DNA of 64,000 bases from Piper betle (taxonomy: Eukaryota > Streptophyta > Magnoliopsida > Piperales > Piperaceae), in the NCBI GenBank assembly GCA_033002965.1, contig JAURVB010013508.1, forward strand, positions 1 through 64,000, written 5' to 3'. The position numbers and the translations under genes were made by a program. Positions within the stretch are counted from its first letter, which is position 1. Each line of letters begins with the position of its first letter. Under the pieces are notes generated by a model, which ran no database searches, was not told the DNA's origin, and saw nothing but the letters and a program-made list of their open reading frames with translations. Of this stretch, positions 36,671 to 50,431 are shown in pieces.

Positions 36671-36735
36671 TATGAGAGTTTGCTCTCATAGCCAGTTTGT
36701 TATAATTATATTTTAGACCAGTAACGCTTGTTACT
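36671..36735 (+). other. Paired stem-loops HP1 and HP2 in LTR E2
   Basis: HP1 is TATGAGAG-TTTG-CTCTCATA (36671-36690), a perfect 8-bp stem. HP2 is AGTAAC-GCTT-GTTACT (36720-36735), a perfect 6-bp stem. Confidence 0.7.
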
Positions 36736-39092
36736 AACGTGCTTTTATACTATATATATGTGATAATCACAAGTTGGATGTGTCAGCCTAGACGAAGGAG
36801 CACTAATGTCACTTACACAGATGTTAGTCGATAGAGTGGTTAATATTTTGTTTATGATGTTATTACATTAAGAATGATATGATCAAATGCTAAGACATGA
36901 TGATATGACGTGATTAAATGCTATGACATGATTATATGTCGTGAAACGTGAATAGATTGCACAGGTGGGTTGAGACCCAAGCTTCAGAATGTGCATACAG
37001 TAGATTAAATTCTGTGTGAATGAAATTATTGATATGTGCATATATATTTGTATATATTGTTTTTGACAAGGTGGCCCCTAATTGCACTTTTAGGGAAACT
37101 CTGTCCGTTTTATTTTTAGAATTTTTATTGGTTTATCGCAATTGTTGTTAGTGTGTAAATTAGTTTGCATGTCATCTATATAGTATCATGTTAGGGTTTT
37201 GTGCATTCATCTATGCATGGTGAGTCATATCTTCATCTTAAGATGCCGAGATTAAATCCGCATGAGTTGTGTTCGGGTTAACCAACCTAATCGGGGCCTG
37301 TAACATGCTAGTTCAGTTCACGGGCGTAACTAGATTTGGGGTGTTACAAAAATAATCAATACTCTAATTATAAAATAATAATAACATATACTATATAAAT
37401 ACACGGTTAAATACAAGTAAATATCACATATACTCTTGTTAGTAAACATATAAATAATTAAATAACTAAATAAATAATCATTCAATAAATAAATAAATAA
37501 TTAGTTAATTTTAATTAATCATGAATAATAATAATAATATCATAGTCGTCATAGTTATCCAATTCTAAACACACAATTAAATACAAATAAATAATAACAT
37601 ACATGCCATGAACAAATTGATAAATTATACACACACACACACAATTTAATAAGCATGAATAAGATTAATATTAATAAGTAAATTTAATAATAATAATAAT
37701 AAATTATCACATAAGCACTCTTCATATACGACAAACATCTACATAAAAAGAATAAACAATAATGAATAACTAAATAAAATCAATAATAATATCAAAATAT
37801 GCTAAATAATGTGAATATACATCTAAATTAATATAGAGGTCCGTGAATTAAATGAGCTGAATCGAGTTAACTCACTGAACCGAACTGGGTCGATCGAGTT
37901 AACTCAGTGTGGGTTAGATAAACTGGTGGGCTAGGTTAGCTGAGCTGGTCTGGATTGCTGGACACAGACATGGACATGGGCAAGCAAGTGGACACGAGCA
38001 GGTGAACAGGACTGGGGCTGGTGGATGCTAACACAGAGAGAGGACGCGAACGTGGGTATGGCTGGTGGTGCCAGTCGTGGGATAGCCCTGACAACAAGGA
38101 AGATGATGGTGGTGGCAATCGGCGAAGTCTAGTCACTGGTTGGCCGGATAAAGGGGCAAAATCGCCATTGATGTGGCGGTGATTGCGGCCACAACGGTGG
38201 TCATGGTGGTCTCAAAATGAAGGTCTCGATGAAGGTAATCTATCAGGTAATTGGATCAGCCAGAGGTGGCTCGTTGGCACCGAAAATAGCCCAATAAGGT
38301 GGCAGCGGCGGCGGAAACTGGCTATAAAAACGTTGTCGCTGGTGGCAGTTGTAGCGGCACTGGTGGTGGTCAGGGGTACAACTCGATAGCCGACCACGAG
38401 GCTGTCATGGTGGTGCTAGTCCCGTGGTTGGGAGCGAGTTGGAGATGTGGGAAATCTCTAGAAAATAGCTAGGTGAAGCTAGGGCCAATGTGGATGGCTC
38501 AGATCATGTCCCCTAGCATGATTTGAATGTCCAACAACTCGTGGTCAAATGGCGCCTACTTATGGGTATATGCAATATACATCTGGACAAAAAGCTCATA
38601 TTGAGAAATTATAAAACCAAAACTGACACGAGTCCTAAAAGTGAGTCTATATGTGGGAATCGAAGGAAGAAGGCTAAGTGGGTATCAAACCATCAACTCA
38701 ATCAGGTAAAAACCTATGACTCAATCATAGGCCCATAGGTGCACAATCTGGTGATCTAAAATCCCTATGATGCATGCACATGAGATACCCTTAAAATCTT
38801 AAATAGATACTAAATATTGCAACAGCCTAATCTAGGCTTACAACCCTGTCTAACCCATAAAAATTATTTGTATATCTCATGTATATAATGATAACTCATG
38901 CTCTGCCACCATAACATTCATTTGCATGTGTGGTATATTCAGCCACCATGACATGTTCATACGACCATTCGGGCCCGAAACTCATGGTCTGAAAACTAGT
39001 ATGACTCAATTTTGCTCAAACCAACTTGTGACTGGCTGGAATCCGACAAAACTACAAGCAGGTAAAACCTTAACCAGAAGTTGGGTTTTATG

Positions 39093-39730
39093 GTAAGTAA
39101 AATGTGGTGGTATGTTATTTAGATCTCTTCATCCCATTTGTAAGATCCATCCCACCTCGTTTTATAAAAAGTTCTCAATGTATTTGTTTTAGGTGACTTA
39201 TCCTTAATGGAATTTTTAAAATTAATTTAAGTAATAACTTTTCTTGTCATCTTTACAAACAATTTTTTCAATAATCTTTTTTTTATAAAAAAAACTTCAA
39301 CTATTTTTAATTATTTATAATTTTTGCATGTTAAAAATTATAAAACATTTTAATATATTTTGCTTATTAAATTTATGAAGTTTGTTCTATCTAAAATATG
39401 AAAAAATTTTATTTTTAATTTTTGTGTATTAGTTTATTAACTTATTTTTTAATTATTCCAAACACATTTTATTATCGTATTTGTAATCCATTCCTTCAAA
39501 TAATCCTTTAAAAAGACCTCTGAAAACTACTTTTCTAAATTTTGTTCTTTTATGTTTTCTTTTTAAAATTTATGATATTTATTCTAATTGAAGTTTAAAA
39601 AATAATTTTTTTTGTGTAATTGTGTAATTAAATTATATTTATTTAATCATGTATAAAAATTTTCTTTTTATTATGATGTTTTTTAAGATTATTTAAAAAC
39701 TTATACGACTTGAATTATGAGAATACGGGG
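39093..39730. other. AT-rich spacer
   Basis: Very AT-rich sequence between E6 and the CACTA end. I see no gene or repeat in it. Confidence 0.4.
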
Positions 39731-40605
39731 CACTACTAGAAATAAGGTAAAAAAGCTTTTGACTGTAAATATACTTCGCCAAAAAAAATATTTACAGACG
39801 GATTTGAAGCTGGGAATTTGCATGTCAAGGTCACCGTTTGTGCTGGTTTTGACAGTAATTTACTGTGAAATGGATTTTGACGATAATAGATGCATTACCA
39901 ACAAATTTATTTGGCGACGGCAAAAAAAAAGCTCAAGACGGTAATAATCATTACCATCAAAGTATTTTGCCGGTATTTTTCTGTACCATCAAATTATTTG
40001 ATGGTAAAAGCTACAGTAATTTTTAAAGAAAAATTTTCCATAAAAACCAGCAAGTTACTCATGTAATGGCTGAATATTTACATGTAATATTTATCACAGA
40101 ACTGTTTGAGTGAAAAAAATTATTAAAATACTAAAATTGTAATAAACGTTGTGTTATAAAAGCAGTTAATCAGCAACACATATCTACAATAATGCATAAT
40201 CATTAAAAAAAATTAGTGTTACATACATTTTTCTGTCAATATAACAGTCATTTGTACAATACAAACTAAATGGTACAACCCCGAAGACAATCCAAACAAG
40301 AATAAAGTAACTCGTACATGGCAGTCATTTAAGTATAGAAGCCCCTGAATCCTGTCGGCTATCAATTAAGCGTCGAGAAGCCTCTCTCCATATTAGACTT
40401 GTTCAGCCACCACAACAAATTAGAGGGCACCAAAACTATTCTCGATTCAATCAGGGCTTGTTCCGAGTTGGATAATCTTTCCTCAAACTTTTGAATGCAC
40501 AAGATCAACCATTGGTTCACAGTCCGGAGCTTGTAACAACAATAGCTAGTACACAACCTATTGGCCCATTACATACCAAACACCACAAATTTTATAAACC
40601 GCCAA
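39731..40605 (+). mobile_element. One end of a CACTA (En/Spm) transposon
   Basis: Begins CACTACTAGAAATAAGG, the typical plant CACTA terminus. It is followed by subterminal short motifs in both directions (TTTGACGGTAA-like, GACGGTAATAATCATTACC, TTTGATGGTAAAAG). The matching terminus ending TTTCTAGTAGTG was not found in the window. The element runs into the inverted LTR at 40606, so it is truncated or continues beyond 43555. Confidence 0.65.
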
Positions 40606-43554
40606 TATAACACCCTGATTCAGCTTGCTCCTTATCTAAATGGAAATGATTAACTTTGAAATGCTAATTCATAACTCATTAAAATACAAAACTGACTTAT
40701 AGGTTACAAGGACATAAACCACTCCAAGCGTCAAAAGACAGAAACCTTAGGGATTCTAATTCACAGACAAAATACACAAATGCATGTATAGAGTCCTATG
40801 ATTGGGTTCATGTTAAATAAGGCATTCTAAATATGTCTAAGTTACAAAAAAGACTAAGATTTTTGGAAATAATCCGATTAAGTCTTCATTATAACTAAGA
40901 TGCATATATAATTTTTATAACATGTATAAATTCACAATTTATAAAACAGAGATAGGGCATTCACATTTCAAATTTCACATAGACATAACATCATTCGAAG
41001 GCATTCTGCCCAATTCACATCACCTCATAAATCATTTACAACATATTTAAACATTCTTTACACATAACATCATTCAAAGGCATTCTGCCCAATTCACATC
41101 ACATCATAAATCATTTACAACATATTTAAACATTCTTCTAAAAGTTGGTTTGTTTGGTGTTCACATGGGTCCTTCTTCAAATCAATAACCTAGAAACTCC
41201 TCCAATATGTTTTGTAAAATCCCATACCGGGTTCATTTTTGAGCTGAACCGAAATATTATATTTTTTAATATTACTATCTATTAACTTAATTATATATAA
41301 AATTACAACCACTAAACCTCTTAATATCTACTAAACCTACTTGGCAGTCTTAGATAGAAGACAACCACTATCCACAACTACAACAAGCAAAAAATAAAGG
41401 AAATATAAACATTATTCAAAATATTATAAATTATTTGAAATATAAGTTCCCAAAATATGGGGTTATCAGTATGCTAAGCCAAAAGTAATGATATTCAATG
41501 ACCAAAATAAAATGGGAAAACAACATAAAGCAACATGACAACAATGCAACGGGAGTATGTGTATGTGGGAAGATTTTAGCATCCCCCTGTATCTACCAGC
41601 GACACTATAGACACACCACCTACATAAATATTAAAAGAAATAAAATGCTAGCAACAAGTTATGCAATAAGTTATCGATTTGCAAAATAAAATGACTATAA
41701 TATTAAATTAGCATATGAATTCAATAGGATATCTTAAAGTAAAACTAGAAGGGGATAGTACACCATAAGAAGATTCACACAACACCTAAAGGAAACAACA
41801 CTGGCGTGCAACCTATAGCTGATCAAGCAATTCCTTTCTCCTAACCACTTCAATTCGACTATGCTCCTCTCTTCTGAGCTCAGAAGGCAAGCCAAGTACA
41901 CCGTGGACATGACATATGCTGCATAATACATTACCCATAACCCTATGCCTCTCTGGGTGTGAAAACCTCATAGATATAGGGGTAAAAATGATGCAGCAAA
42001 AAGAGAAAATAGAGCATTGCATCAATCCCATTGACAATGAAATGACTAGGCTCCTCAAAGGTCATGCCCTGAGACTTACCCCTCGAAGTAGGACTTACCC
42101 AAAACAATCTCCAACAATCTCCCCACTCTCATAATCAAGAAAACATAATATAATAGTAGTAGACTTAGGTAGAGAATAATAATATTAATAGGCCTCTGAA
42201 ATGAAGACAACTTGTGATGAATCTTTTGGTTTTCAAAAAGAACTAAAGGGATCTCATCCTCGAGGGTTATTAAATATGACATCTAAATTAAGTGGGTTGC
42301 GATAAAACCACCACTCTACGATACAAAATAACCCACCTATTAGTTAAGTGTAAAATAAGAAATGAGTTCTACACAAACCTATTCTCCAAGCTCTAAGCAA
42401 TCTACCGGTTGGCTCAAACCACACAACCTATAAACGAACCCAAATCAATATCTAACACAATTTATATGATGCATGTATGAGAATGCGTGATCAAAATTAA
42501 TTTAAATCAATTATTATATATATGTTTGTAGATTATAATAGACGAAGAAAAATATGACATGAATGAATGAAAAAGAACAATAACAAAACAATATAGCAAA
42601 ACTTACCAAAATAGAAGATTTAACCAAACTGTAGGTATACAAGATCATGGTTCCAAATCTGGCCAAAAGCTATAGACTTTCATTTAATGTCAGAAAAAAG
42701 AGGATTAAATAACAATATACTCTAAAGAATAATGGCTCACCACAACTTCGATGACAAAAATATATACTTCAAAAGTATAGTTGAAGTACGAGTACCTTGA
42801 TGTGCAACTAACTTTGATGGCAAATTCCAGCAAACTCCGACGGACGACAATGTTGGGAAAACTCAACAAAAGGTGGAAAGATGATAGTAATACGATTTGA
42901 AATTTAGGGTAAAAAGATATGTTTATAAAGATAATTTTTTTCATAGAAATGAGAAGACAAAGAAATGAAAAGCAATGAATTTTGGTATGGGGAATTAAAA
43001 AAGTGTAGATGAATGCATGTACAATTAATAGATAGGACCTACCATATGGTATAGTTTATTAATGTGACATGACTCATGACATTTTTAATGCAGTAATTAA
43101 ATTATACTTAAACAAATTTCATGATTTTATAACAACACAATACTAAAGAAATCTTTAAATGAGTTTGAAGTCAAACTGGTCGCATGTCTAAAGTAGAAAA
43201 CTATCAGGAAGTGGTGTGATGGCAAACCAAAGGTCTTATCAACTTAGGTATTTGATAACATCTTGACATTTAAATCATGACCAAACCCCCCTCCCAAATG
43301 ACACTTCTAACGTGTAAACATCACTATTAATTACTTATAAAACACAACGTATGCCAAAGAAAGCCATACTAACGGGCACCCACATGAACCAAAGCTTTCC
43401 AAACCAAGGCACGAGCAACACCAACTCTTTCTAGAATTGAGAGCCAAAAGCCAAACCAAACCAAATCGAACCTAAAGGCAAATTGAATCAAACCTAAGGC
43501 CAAACCAAACCAAACAAAAAATCAAATCCTAAGCCAAATTGCATGGATTTTACA
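40606..43554 (-). mobile_element. Inverted solo LTR E7 (decayed)
   Basis: On the minus strand it starts TGTAAAATCCATGC at 43554 and ends ...GGGTGTTATA at 40606. It shows the family landmarks in reversed order: CTCTGGGTGTGAAAACCTC near 41950 and ATCTCATCCTCGAGGGTTATT near 42250. The TAAGTGGG half of the dyad follows, and a decayed ATGATGCATG is near 42470. No polypurine tract lies next to its start and no target duplication was found, so the ends are approximate. Confidence 0.6.
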
Positions 43555-44391
43555 TGTTTTTCTTCACTATAGATACTTGCACAAGTGATATGGTTTATTA
43601 TACCTGAGATTTATTTAACTTTTAGTTATAGGACTCTGGGACTTGGAAAGTTCTTATACAAAATGGTTAGATTTGCGTGCCTTAGGGCATTCCTCTTGAA
43701 AAATAGAAAATAAAGTTAGGAATAAATAATACATTCACAGGAGCTGGCTTTTCATTTCAAAATGCCTAATGACACATGGTTCACTTCCCAACATTGAAGC
43801 CAATAACACCCTGCAAACAAAGGGAGAGGCACATGCACAATAATCAAACTTGAGCATCCCAAAACAAAAGCAACACACAACACAACCCAAGATCCTCGTG
43901 ATCCGTGCTCCGAATTTGGTTATTGCCAAGATAGCCCACCTACACAAATACAAGAAAATGCATTAGCAACAAGTATCACTATGTCCCAAATAATTAATAT
44001 TGGAAATCAGCAAACTCGCAAATGGACAACTCATTGTCCACAAGAAAACTGAATATGACACTAAAACTTCTCTACACACTTCATAATCATAATGATACTC
44101 CTTATCATAATATGACTAATAGGACCTAATCATAATTATAGGCATGCACATGAATGAGAATACTCAATGATAACATGCTAGTACTATGCATGAGCTGGAA
44201 TCTAGTCGACATCAGTTTGCCTGGGGCCAATTGGGCATAGTTTGATCATGACTAAACAATTGCACAATCTAGATATACTTAATGAAGAGAGTGCACATGC
44301 AGAAATACACATTGTGTTCCCGACGATTTTAGTTTTGGTTGGGTCTTGCCTATGTTGTTATGCGAGATATAGTAAGTGTGGTATGGGTGTC

Positions 44392-44424
<33 letters not shown>

Positions 44425-44775
44425 GTTATTATTATTATTATTGTTGTGTAGGGTATTTACTTTGGAGAAAAGGCTAATAATTGCCTACAGGGTATCTAAG
44501 CCTCAAAGTTTTGTAACATGACGAGGAATTAAGGTATGCGAAATATATTTGGTTGAAGTTGAGTGTGTGATAAAAACGTCGATTGGAGGTACTTACGATT
44601 CATATCGCTTGAAGGGTCCATGTGAAGACCGAGTGTTAGGGTATGATTCCCTGACATGTGATGATGCCCTGTGTATTTAATTTCTGTTTGTAGGGTATGT
44701 GAAATAGGTAGCCATGATGCATAGTTTACTTTAGCACAAGATAATTATCATCATAAGAATAAGTTACATAACTTA
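43555..44775. other. Spacer, possibly more of the CACTA element
   Basis: No gene recognised. It contains an ATT microsatellite at about 44393-44442. It may continue the CACTA element interrupted at 40606, but no second terminus is visible. Confidence 0.35.
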
Positions 44776-47599
44776 TGTAAAACCTGTGACTCGGGTCAGA
44801 GTTTTACATTACCGAACCAGTCAGTTCAACCTCCGGTTCGAGTTGAGTCAGTTTCATAAACCAAGTACTGAGTCGAGGCCAACCATGAGTTATGAGCGAT
44901 GAGAGTCAGATGTACCTGAATATATGATGATAATGTTGAAAAGATGGTGAGAAATGAGTTATCAGAATATATGAAAGTATGCAATATTTTTCTTTTTATG
45001 TATTTGATCGGAGAAATGGTTTTAGGCTAGATAATGCATTAGGAAGCGTTGTAGGGCAGTTGGGTGGGTTATTAGTTATCTAGCATGTTATTTGGATGTT
45101 ATTGTGTTTGTTTTATTTTATAGGATTTCCCATATTTTTCTAGATTTTTTTAGGATTTATTACGAACTAGTTACTATTTTGACTCGAGTAGGAATCGAGT
45201 CAATACTTATTTATGACATTGCCACCGAGTTATTTCTTCCCCCTCCTGACACCTTCCTCACCACAAACCCTAGCCGTTGCCATTGTGTTTGTCACCAGAG
45301 CCGCCGTTGATGCCACCCTGCCTCTGATTGATGCCGCCCCGCCCCGCCATGCCGCCCTGACCAACCCCGGCCACCGTCTTGTCGCCACGACGCCAGAATC
45401 GCCCCACAAGCCACGACGCTCCCCTTGTCATTTTGCCACCGTCCAGGCCGCGCCACCCCCGCCATGACCCCGATGACCACCCCCTTGACCTCCCCGACAT
45501 TTCCCCCTTACCTAGCGCCGCTGTCGAAGCCGATCGTGGGCCTGATCGAAGAGACCAACCGCCCCGACCGAACTCCATGCCACCGCCGGCGGTCATCACT
45601 AGTGTGGTCGCCCTTGCTGTCACAACCATTTGGATGAGCTTCCCGAGCCAATGCTAACTACCCTCGATTGCCCCTCCGGAACAGTCGCCAAAAAATTGCC
45701 AGAACAGTTGTGGGAAAACCGACGAAAGTTGCCAGAAGACCGGATTCTCTGAAATTCATCAAAAATCACCTGATTTTCTGTTGAATCCCTCCGATCAAAC
45801 CCTATCGAACTTTGGACGCCATAGGGTGCCGAATTTGAGCCACGAATCACGTGAGGTATAATTCATTCTAATTTAATTATCTAAAGGTATTTATTATTAG
45901 AATTGTATGCCAGGATTGGTGAATTGTGTGTTGTAATTATATATATAAATGTAGATTTGATGAAGGATAAAATATGAATTTGTTTGATTGAGTGGTGTTA
46001 AAAATAGAAGCTAAGAAACTAATTAGGGTAACTGAGTAATAATCATGATCTAATGCAAACTAGCCTAAGTAGACTTGCTAGAATTGACATAGGTTGATGT
46101 GACTGTGATTGATGCATGATGGATGTATGTGTGATATAGGATGTATGACTGCATCATGAGCGGGCGTTAGTATTTAGTTTTGATGTGTAGGTACGGAGTA
46201 GGAGCTTGCTGCCTAGGCGCGAGGACCTGATTGGAGCTTCTGCCAGGGCCGTTTAGGACTTGTTCTCTATTTTACGCTATTCTATTTTGTATTTGATTTA
46301 TCATGTGTAAGATGAGTTAAGTGGCATTTTATCGGATCCCACTTAACTTGGGCCATTTAGCCAACAGTTTTTTTTGGGATTAATAACCCTCGAGGATGAG
46401 ATCCCTCGAGTCAGTTTTCAAAATTAAGAACCCCCACAAGTTGCCTTCGAGCTTATTGTATAAATCCCAACCCAAGCTTATATATGTATAGTTTTCGAAT
46501 TTTTGGTGAGAGATGGAATGAAGGTTACTGATGGCCACGCCTTCAGATAGGGCGTGTGCATGGAAGAGCGAGCTCTGGAGCTGGAGAGAACCCACTTCAT
46601 TCCTGAAGGATCCGGACAACTCCACCTTTGAGTTCTTCAAACCTAGAGAAGTGTGGAGGTTTACGGGTATTGTAATGCAGTGCATGTCTAGACTTGTGGT
46701 TCAAAGGGTACTAAAGGTGACTGCTTGAGAGTGCTCGGCCTTCGTGCTCAAGGCAGAAAGGAATGAGATTTGATGTGAGAAGCAATAGAGAAATGGCCAA
46801 GGTATGAGAATGAGAAGGAAAGGGGGATGCTGTCAACCCGACGGCGACAGCTCCAATATATGCCCTAATGAGAGTTCTTGAGGAAGTATATGGTTTTCAT
46901 TCAATAGGAGAGGTTGCTCTCCTATTCCAGATTGATATTAGTTATTTTTTGGGCCGGTAACACTCATTACTAACAGTTTTTCTATACATAAGTAGGTGAG
47001 AAATGCGAGGGATGAAAGTTGTAGTGACTGTGAAGGAGCAATACGAAACCGCGCACACATGTACCTGCCGCGTGTAATGTATAATGATGGTGTGTTAATG
47101 CTATGTGAATGATAATTATGATGTGTTTGTCTGGATGAATTACTTATAATGAAATGAACGGATAAATGTGAATGAGTAGGGAGCCTTGTGGTTTAGACTC
47201 GACTCAGATGAAAACAAATGAGATAATGATGGGATGCCATGGTAGATTGTTATGTATTATATTGTTTTGATAAAGTATTTATATACCCTTGTTGTAGACA
47301 GGTTGGCCCTAATTGCACTTTTAGGGGAAACTCTGTCCATTTTTTTAGATATATATAATATTCTTTTGGTTTTCTCATTTATTGTTTTGTCTTGTTTTTG
47401 CTTGTATGTCATGACATGCATGTAGGACTGTGTTAGAACCCAATTATTCCCATTCATGTATTTCATGTTTGCATCTCCATCTTGAGACGTCGAGGGCAGA
47501 TCTGGGTCATCTTAACCGAACCCAGTAGATTAGCGAACGATTCAGTCGCCGGTGACATTTCCTGGTTGGTTCACAGGTGAGCCGAAACGGGGTGTTACA
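44776..47599 (+). mobile_element. Solo LTR E3
   Basis: Starts TGTAAAACCTGTGACTCG and ends GGGGTGTTACA, 2,824 bp, flanked by ACTTA (44771-44775) and ACTCA (47600-47604), a duplication with one mismatch. It contains the GC-rich block (45210-45830) and GAG|GTATAAT at 45853. It also has the U3 dyad (46314-46349), the CTCGAG motif, TATA-like sites near 46458 and 46478, and stem-loops at 46903-46926 and 46956-46971. Confidence 0.85.
46903..46971 (+). other. Paired stem-loops HP1 and HP2 in LTR E3
   Basis: HP1 is AATAGGAGAG-GTTG-CTCTCCTATT (46903-46926), a perfect 10-bp stem. HP2 is GGTAAC-ACTC-ATTACT (46956-46971), with the closing pair next to the loop lost. Confidence 0.7.
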
Positions 47600-47604
47600 A
47601 CTCA

Positions 47605-48775
47605 AAGGTTGGAACTAAGTGTAAGATCCAAATAATGCATTTGCATTATAAAAAGCTAAACCTCTTAGCTAGCTTTCGTGTAGCTTGGAATGATTATTGC
47701 ATCTGTAAATCCATCTTGTGACTCAAAGTTCTCATATTAAGAGCCTTAAGTGTAAGAGTCATTGTATGATAGTATGATCAGTATGTATAAAAACCCAATA
47801 AGGTTACCGTCTTAAGCCTCCTTGAGGGTTGAGATCAATTTCTATAAAAATTGTATGCTGGTAGTACAACAAATAACTTTCTAAATTATAACATCAAGAT
47901 TTGGTCCATTTTTCGGGGCAAACTAGGATGTTGCACACTGCTAGTAGGTACAATAACTGATATTCATAATCATATAATTAGCCACTAACCGAGCACCACA
48001 GGTGGGTACCAACCAGGCCCCTCTGTTTGCATCATGCTCATCTTCCATGTGTGTGCATAGAAAATCCGAAGACATATAGTAAGTAAAAGGTTTGGGAAGG
48101 GTCTGATCAAGTAGTATTAAAGTGCGACTTTTGAACTAGTTCTCAATTTGAAAATACATTAAGGAATCTCAACCTTGAAGTTTTATTAATATGAAAAATC
48201 AATAAGATGACTCATAAATAGTGAGATTTAATAAAATACTACAAGTAGGTCTTAGAACAAGATAAAGAAACGTGCAAAGACAAGTAGTAGATCAAGTAGA
48301 GGGAAGTCCTAATAGACTGGTGAGAAGAGCTCATCATTCTACCGTGACAAGCTCGAGTTTGCCTGGCCTAGGAATGCAGTCCACTACTCAAACCTTGCAT
48401 GATGCATGTGTGCAATGACAAGCAAACAATCCTAGATGCAACAAATGACATAGTATGCAAGGGCAAAAAAGTAAACACACATATTACACCGCCATTCACA
48501 TACTGAGCACATCACAAGACTGTATGAGATTCTGAGAAAAATAAATAAAGATATCGTGATTGAGATATCGGTTCATTATGAAATAAATTTTGGGATTCAA
48601 CCCGTGTACTTAAATTTAACATGAGATATCGCAATGCTGATAGATTTGAGTAATTTAACCTGAAATATCTAACACACTAATCGAGAATAAGATCTCCATA
48701 AAATTATGAAAAGTAGCTTAAGTTGTTGAGTCAATTATTAAAACTTAACCCTGATAATAATTTCGCTATAAGTTT
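47605..48775. other. Repeat-derived spacer with decayed inverted LTR traces
   Basis: No gene seen. From about 47940 to 48470 the order of motifs (GTTTGGGAAGGGTCTGAT, GGAATCTCAACCTTGAAGTT, ...) resembles the inverted LTR family, but it is strongly diverged. Confidence 0.35.
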
Positions 48776-49388
48776 ATTTATTATTTGTCTCGATTTGTGC
48801 ACTAGATGTTTAGTTGTGAGTTTATTTAGCACTCTTCTTTATTAGGATGTATTAAAAATGTGAGCGCACCACAAGCATGCATCATATAGAGATGCCAGTA
48901 TTTTAGTTGGTAGTGGGTTTCAATGTAGATTTCAGAGTCTGAGCTTGTTATATATGAGACCTCACACCTAGAGCTTAGACCATAAGTCCGTTAGGACTCT
49001 TATAAGTTTTTATCGTTATAGTCTATTGCTAATTTGATTTCTAGATTGTAGGATGTGTTAAGTGGCTGTTTTATTAGACTGTACTTAACACAGGCCATTT
49101 AGACATATTTTACTTTCATGATTAATAATCCTTGAGGATGAGATCCCTCAAGTCTTATTCTAAAAACAATATCCACCGCAAGTTGTATTCTGGCATATTA
49201 TATAAATCTTTTCCTAGGCCTATGCACGATTTTTGCAAGTTTTCGAGTGAGATCTGAGACAACGGAAAACTGATAACCCTGCTACGCAATGGGACGTGTG
49301 CTAGTCAAAGTGGGCTCTGGATTGGTGAGTGGGTCATTCCATTCTGGAGGGATCCTGATAACTCCACCTTTGGTTCCTCAAGCCCGGA
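48776..49388 (+). mobile_element. 3' part of a plus-strand LTR, interrupted
   Basis: Matches the family from TTAGGATGTATT and ACCACAAGCATGCAT through the dyad (GTGTTAAGT / ACTTAACAC near 49043-49082), GAGGATGAGATCCCT, and GGGCTCTGGATT. It breaks off at 49388, where another LTR start follows. Confidence 0.6.
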
Positions 49389-50431
49389 TGTAAAACCTAG
49401 CTTTGGATGAGAGTTTTACCCAATTGTAGTTTGCCCAGTTCGGGCTCCTTTTGAATCAGTTCGAGCAAGCTCGAGTCAAACTAATTTTCATAACAAGAGT
49501 ATGGGGCCCAGACGGCCGTATGAGTGTGTTATGATGGTCGAGTATGCCTGACATGTAGATGATAGCTTCAGTTATGATATCGTAGAACATTGTTTATTGG
49601 TATATACACGCAATATACAAATGATTTTTTTATAGGTTAGCTAGGGTTCTAGGCCAAGATCTAAGCCATTGCAGCATTTAATATCTGTTTGGAATTTTTA
49701 GGACATTTCATTTGCATGCAGCAAAGGAGTTTTGGATCACTGAATTGTACAACTGTGAGCCCAGCTTGATTGAGTTCATGGTTTGAGGTTCATTAAGACT
49801 TCTTGCCCCGATTCCCACCTATAGAGTCACTTGTAGGACTTGAGTCGGTTTTGACTTTGAATGGACTTGATCCGAGCTTGTCAAACATATGTCAGCCCCA
49901 CTATTCCACAAGTTGTCAAACATTCAGAACGTGCCACGTGGAGAGATCAGGACCATCCAGTCAGCCCTAGCTTCCTCCCATTGACTTATAGAGATTTCCC
50001 ATGATTGTGAGGATTTTCACCTTCGCGCTGCGACCAATTTGGCTTGCTGCCGGAGAGTCCCCAACCCTCCTCTGGCCACCGGATTGGTACGATCGTGACC
50101 ACCTCACGACCGGCTATTAGTCCGCACCCACCGTCACCATCAGCGCCGCCACAATTGCCATTGAGTTTTTATCACTATTGATCACCTTCGGCGCCACCTT
50201 TCAAGCCATTTTTTGAAGCTAGAAGGTGTCCTCCGGCAAAGCCAACCACCCTAATAGCTTCCCCATGCAGAGATCTTCCTTTTGAGATCAACACAGAACT
50301 CCGCCATGGCCGTGATCGCAGCTGGCCACTCGCACTTGCACAACGGCTTTTCTGAACATTTACGACTGTTTTTAACTAGCCACCTACCAGACACTGCTCA
50401 CCAGCCATCGACCAGACTCCGCCAACCTTCT
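49389..50431 (+). mobile_element. 5' part of another plus-strand LTR
   Basis: Starts TGTAAAACCTAGCTTTGG and shares 49660-49800 with 5420-5560. It breaks into inverted LTR sequence at about 50432, so the 3' end is missing. Confidence 0.5.

Larger units (their letters stand above)
34462..37348 (+). mobile_element. Solo LTR E2 nested in E6
   Basis: Starts TGTAAAATTCGTGATCC and ends GGGGTGTTACA, 2,887 bp, with a perfect 5-bp duplication AAAAT (34457-34461 and 37349-37353). The sequence across the duplication rejoins into the AT-rich block also seen uninterrupted at 50895-50960, an internal proof of the empty site. It contains the GC-rich block, the U3 dyad (36024-36059), the TATA-like site and both stem-loops. 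Confidence 0.9.
33162..39092 (-). mobile_element. Inverted LTR E6, split by nested LTR E2
   Basis: On the minus strand it starts near 39092 (CATAAAACCCAACTTCTGG, a decayed TGTAAAACC) and ends GGAGTGTCACA at 33162. After removing E2 (34462-37348) it is about 3.04 kb. It carries the family landmarks in reversed order: stem-loop remnants (33409-33477), the CCTCGAG motif region (about 34010), ATATGATGCATGC, the AT-rich block, and the GC-rich block (about 37950-38400). No clear target duplication was found. Confidence 0.7.

Noticed and set aside
40362..40556. Short minus-strand open frame near 40.4 kb
   Set aside because: It lies in the CACTA end region, shows no domain and is no longer than expected by chance.
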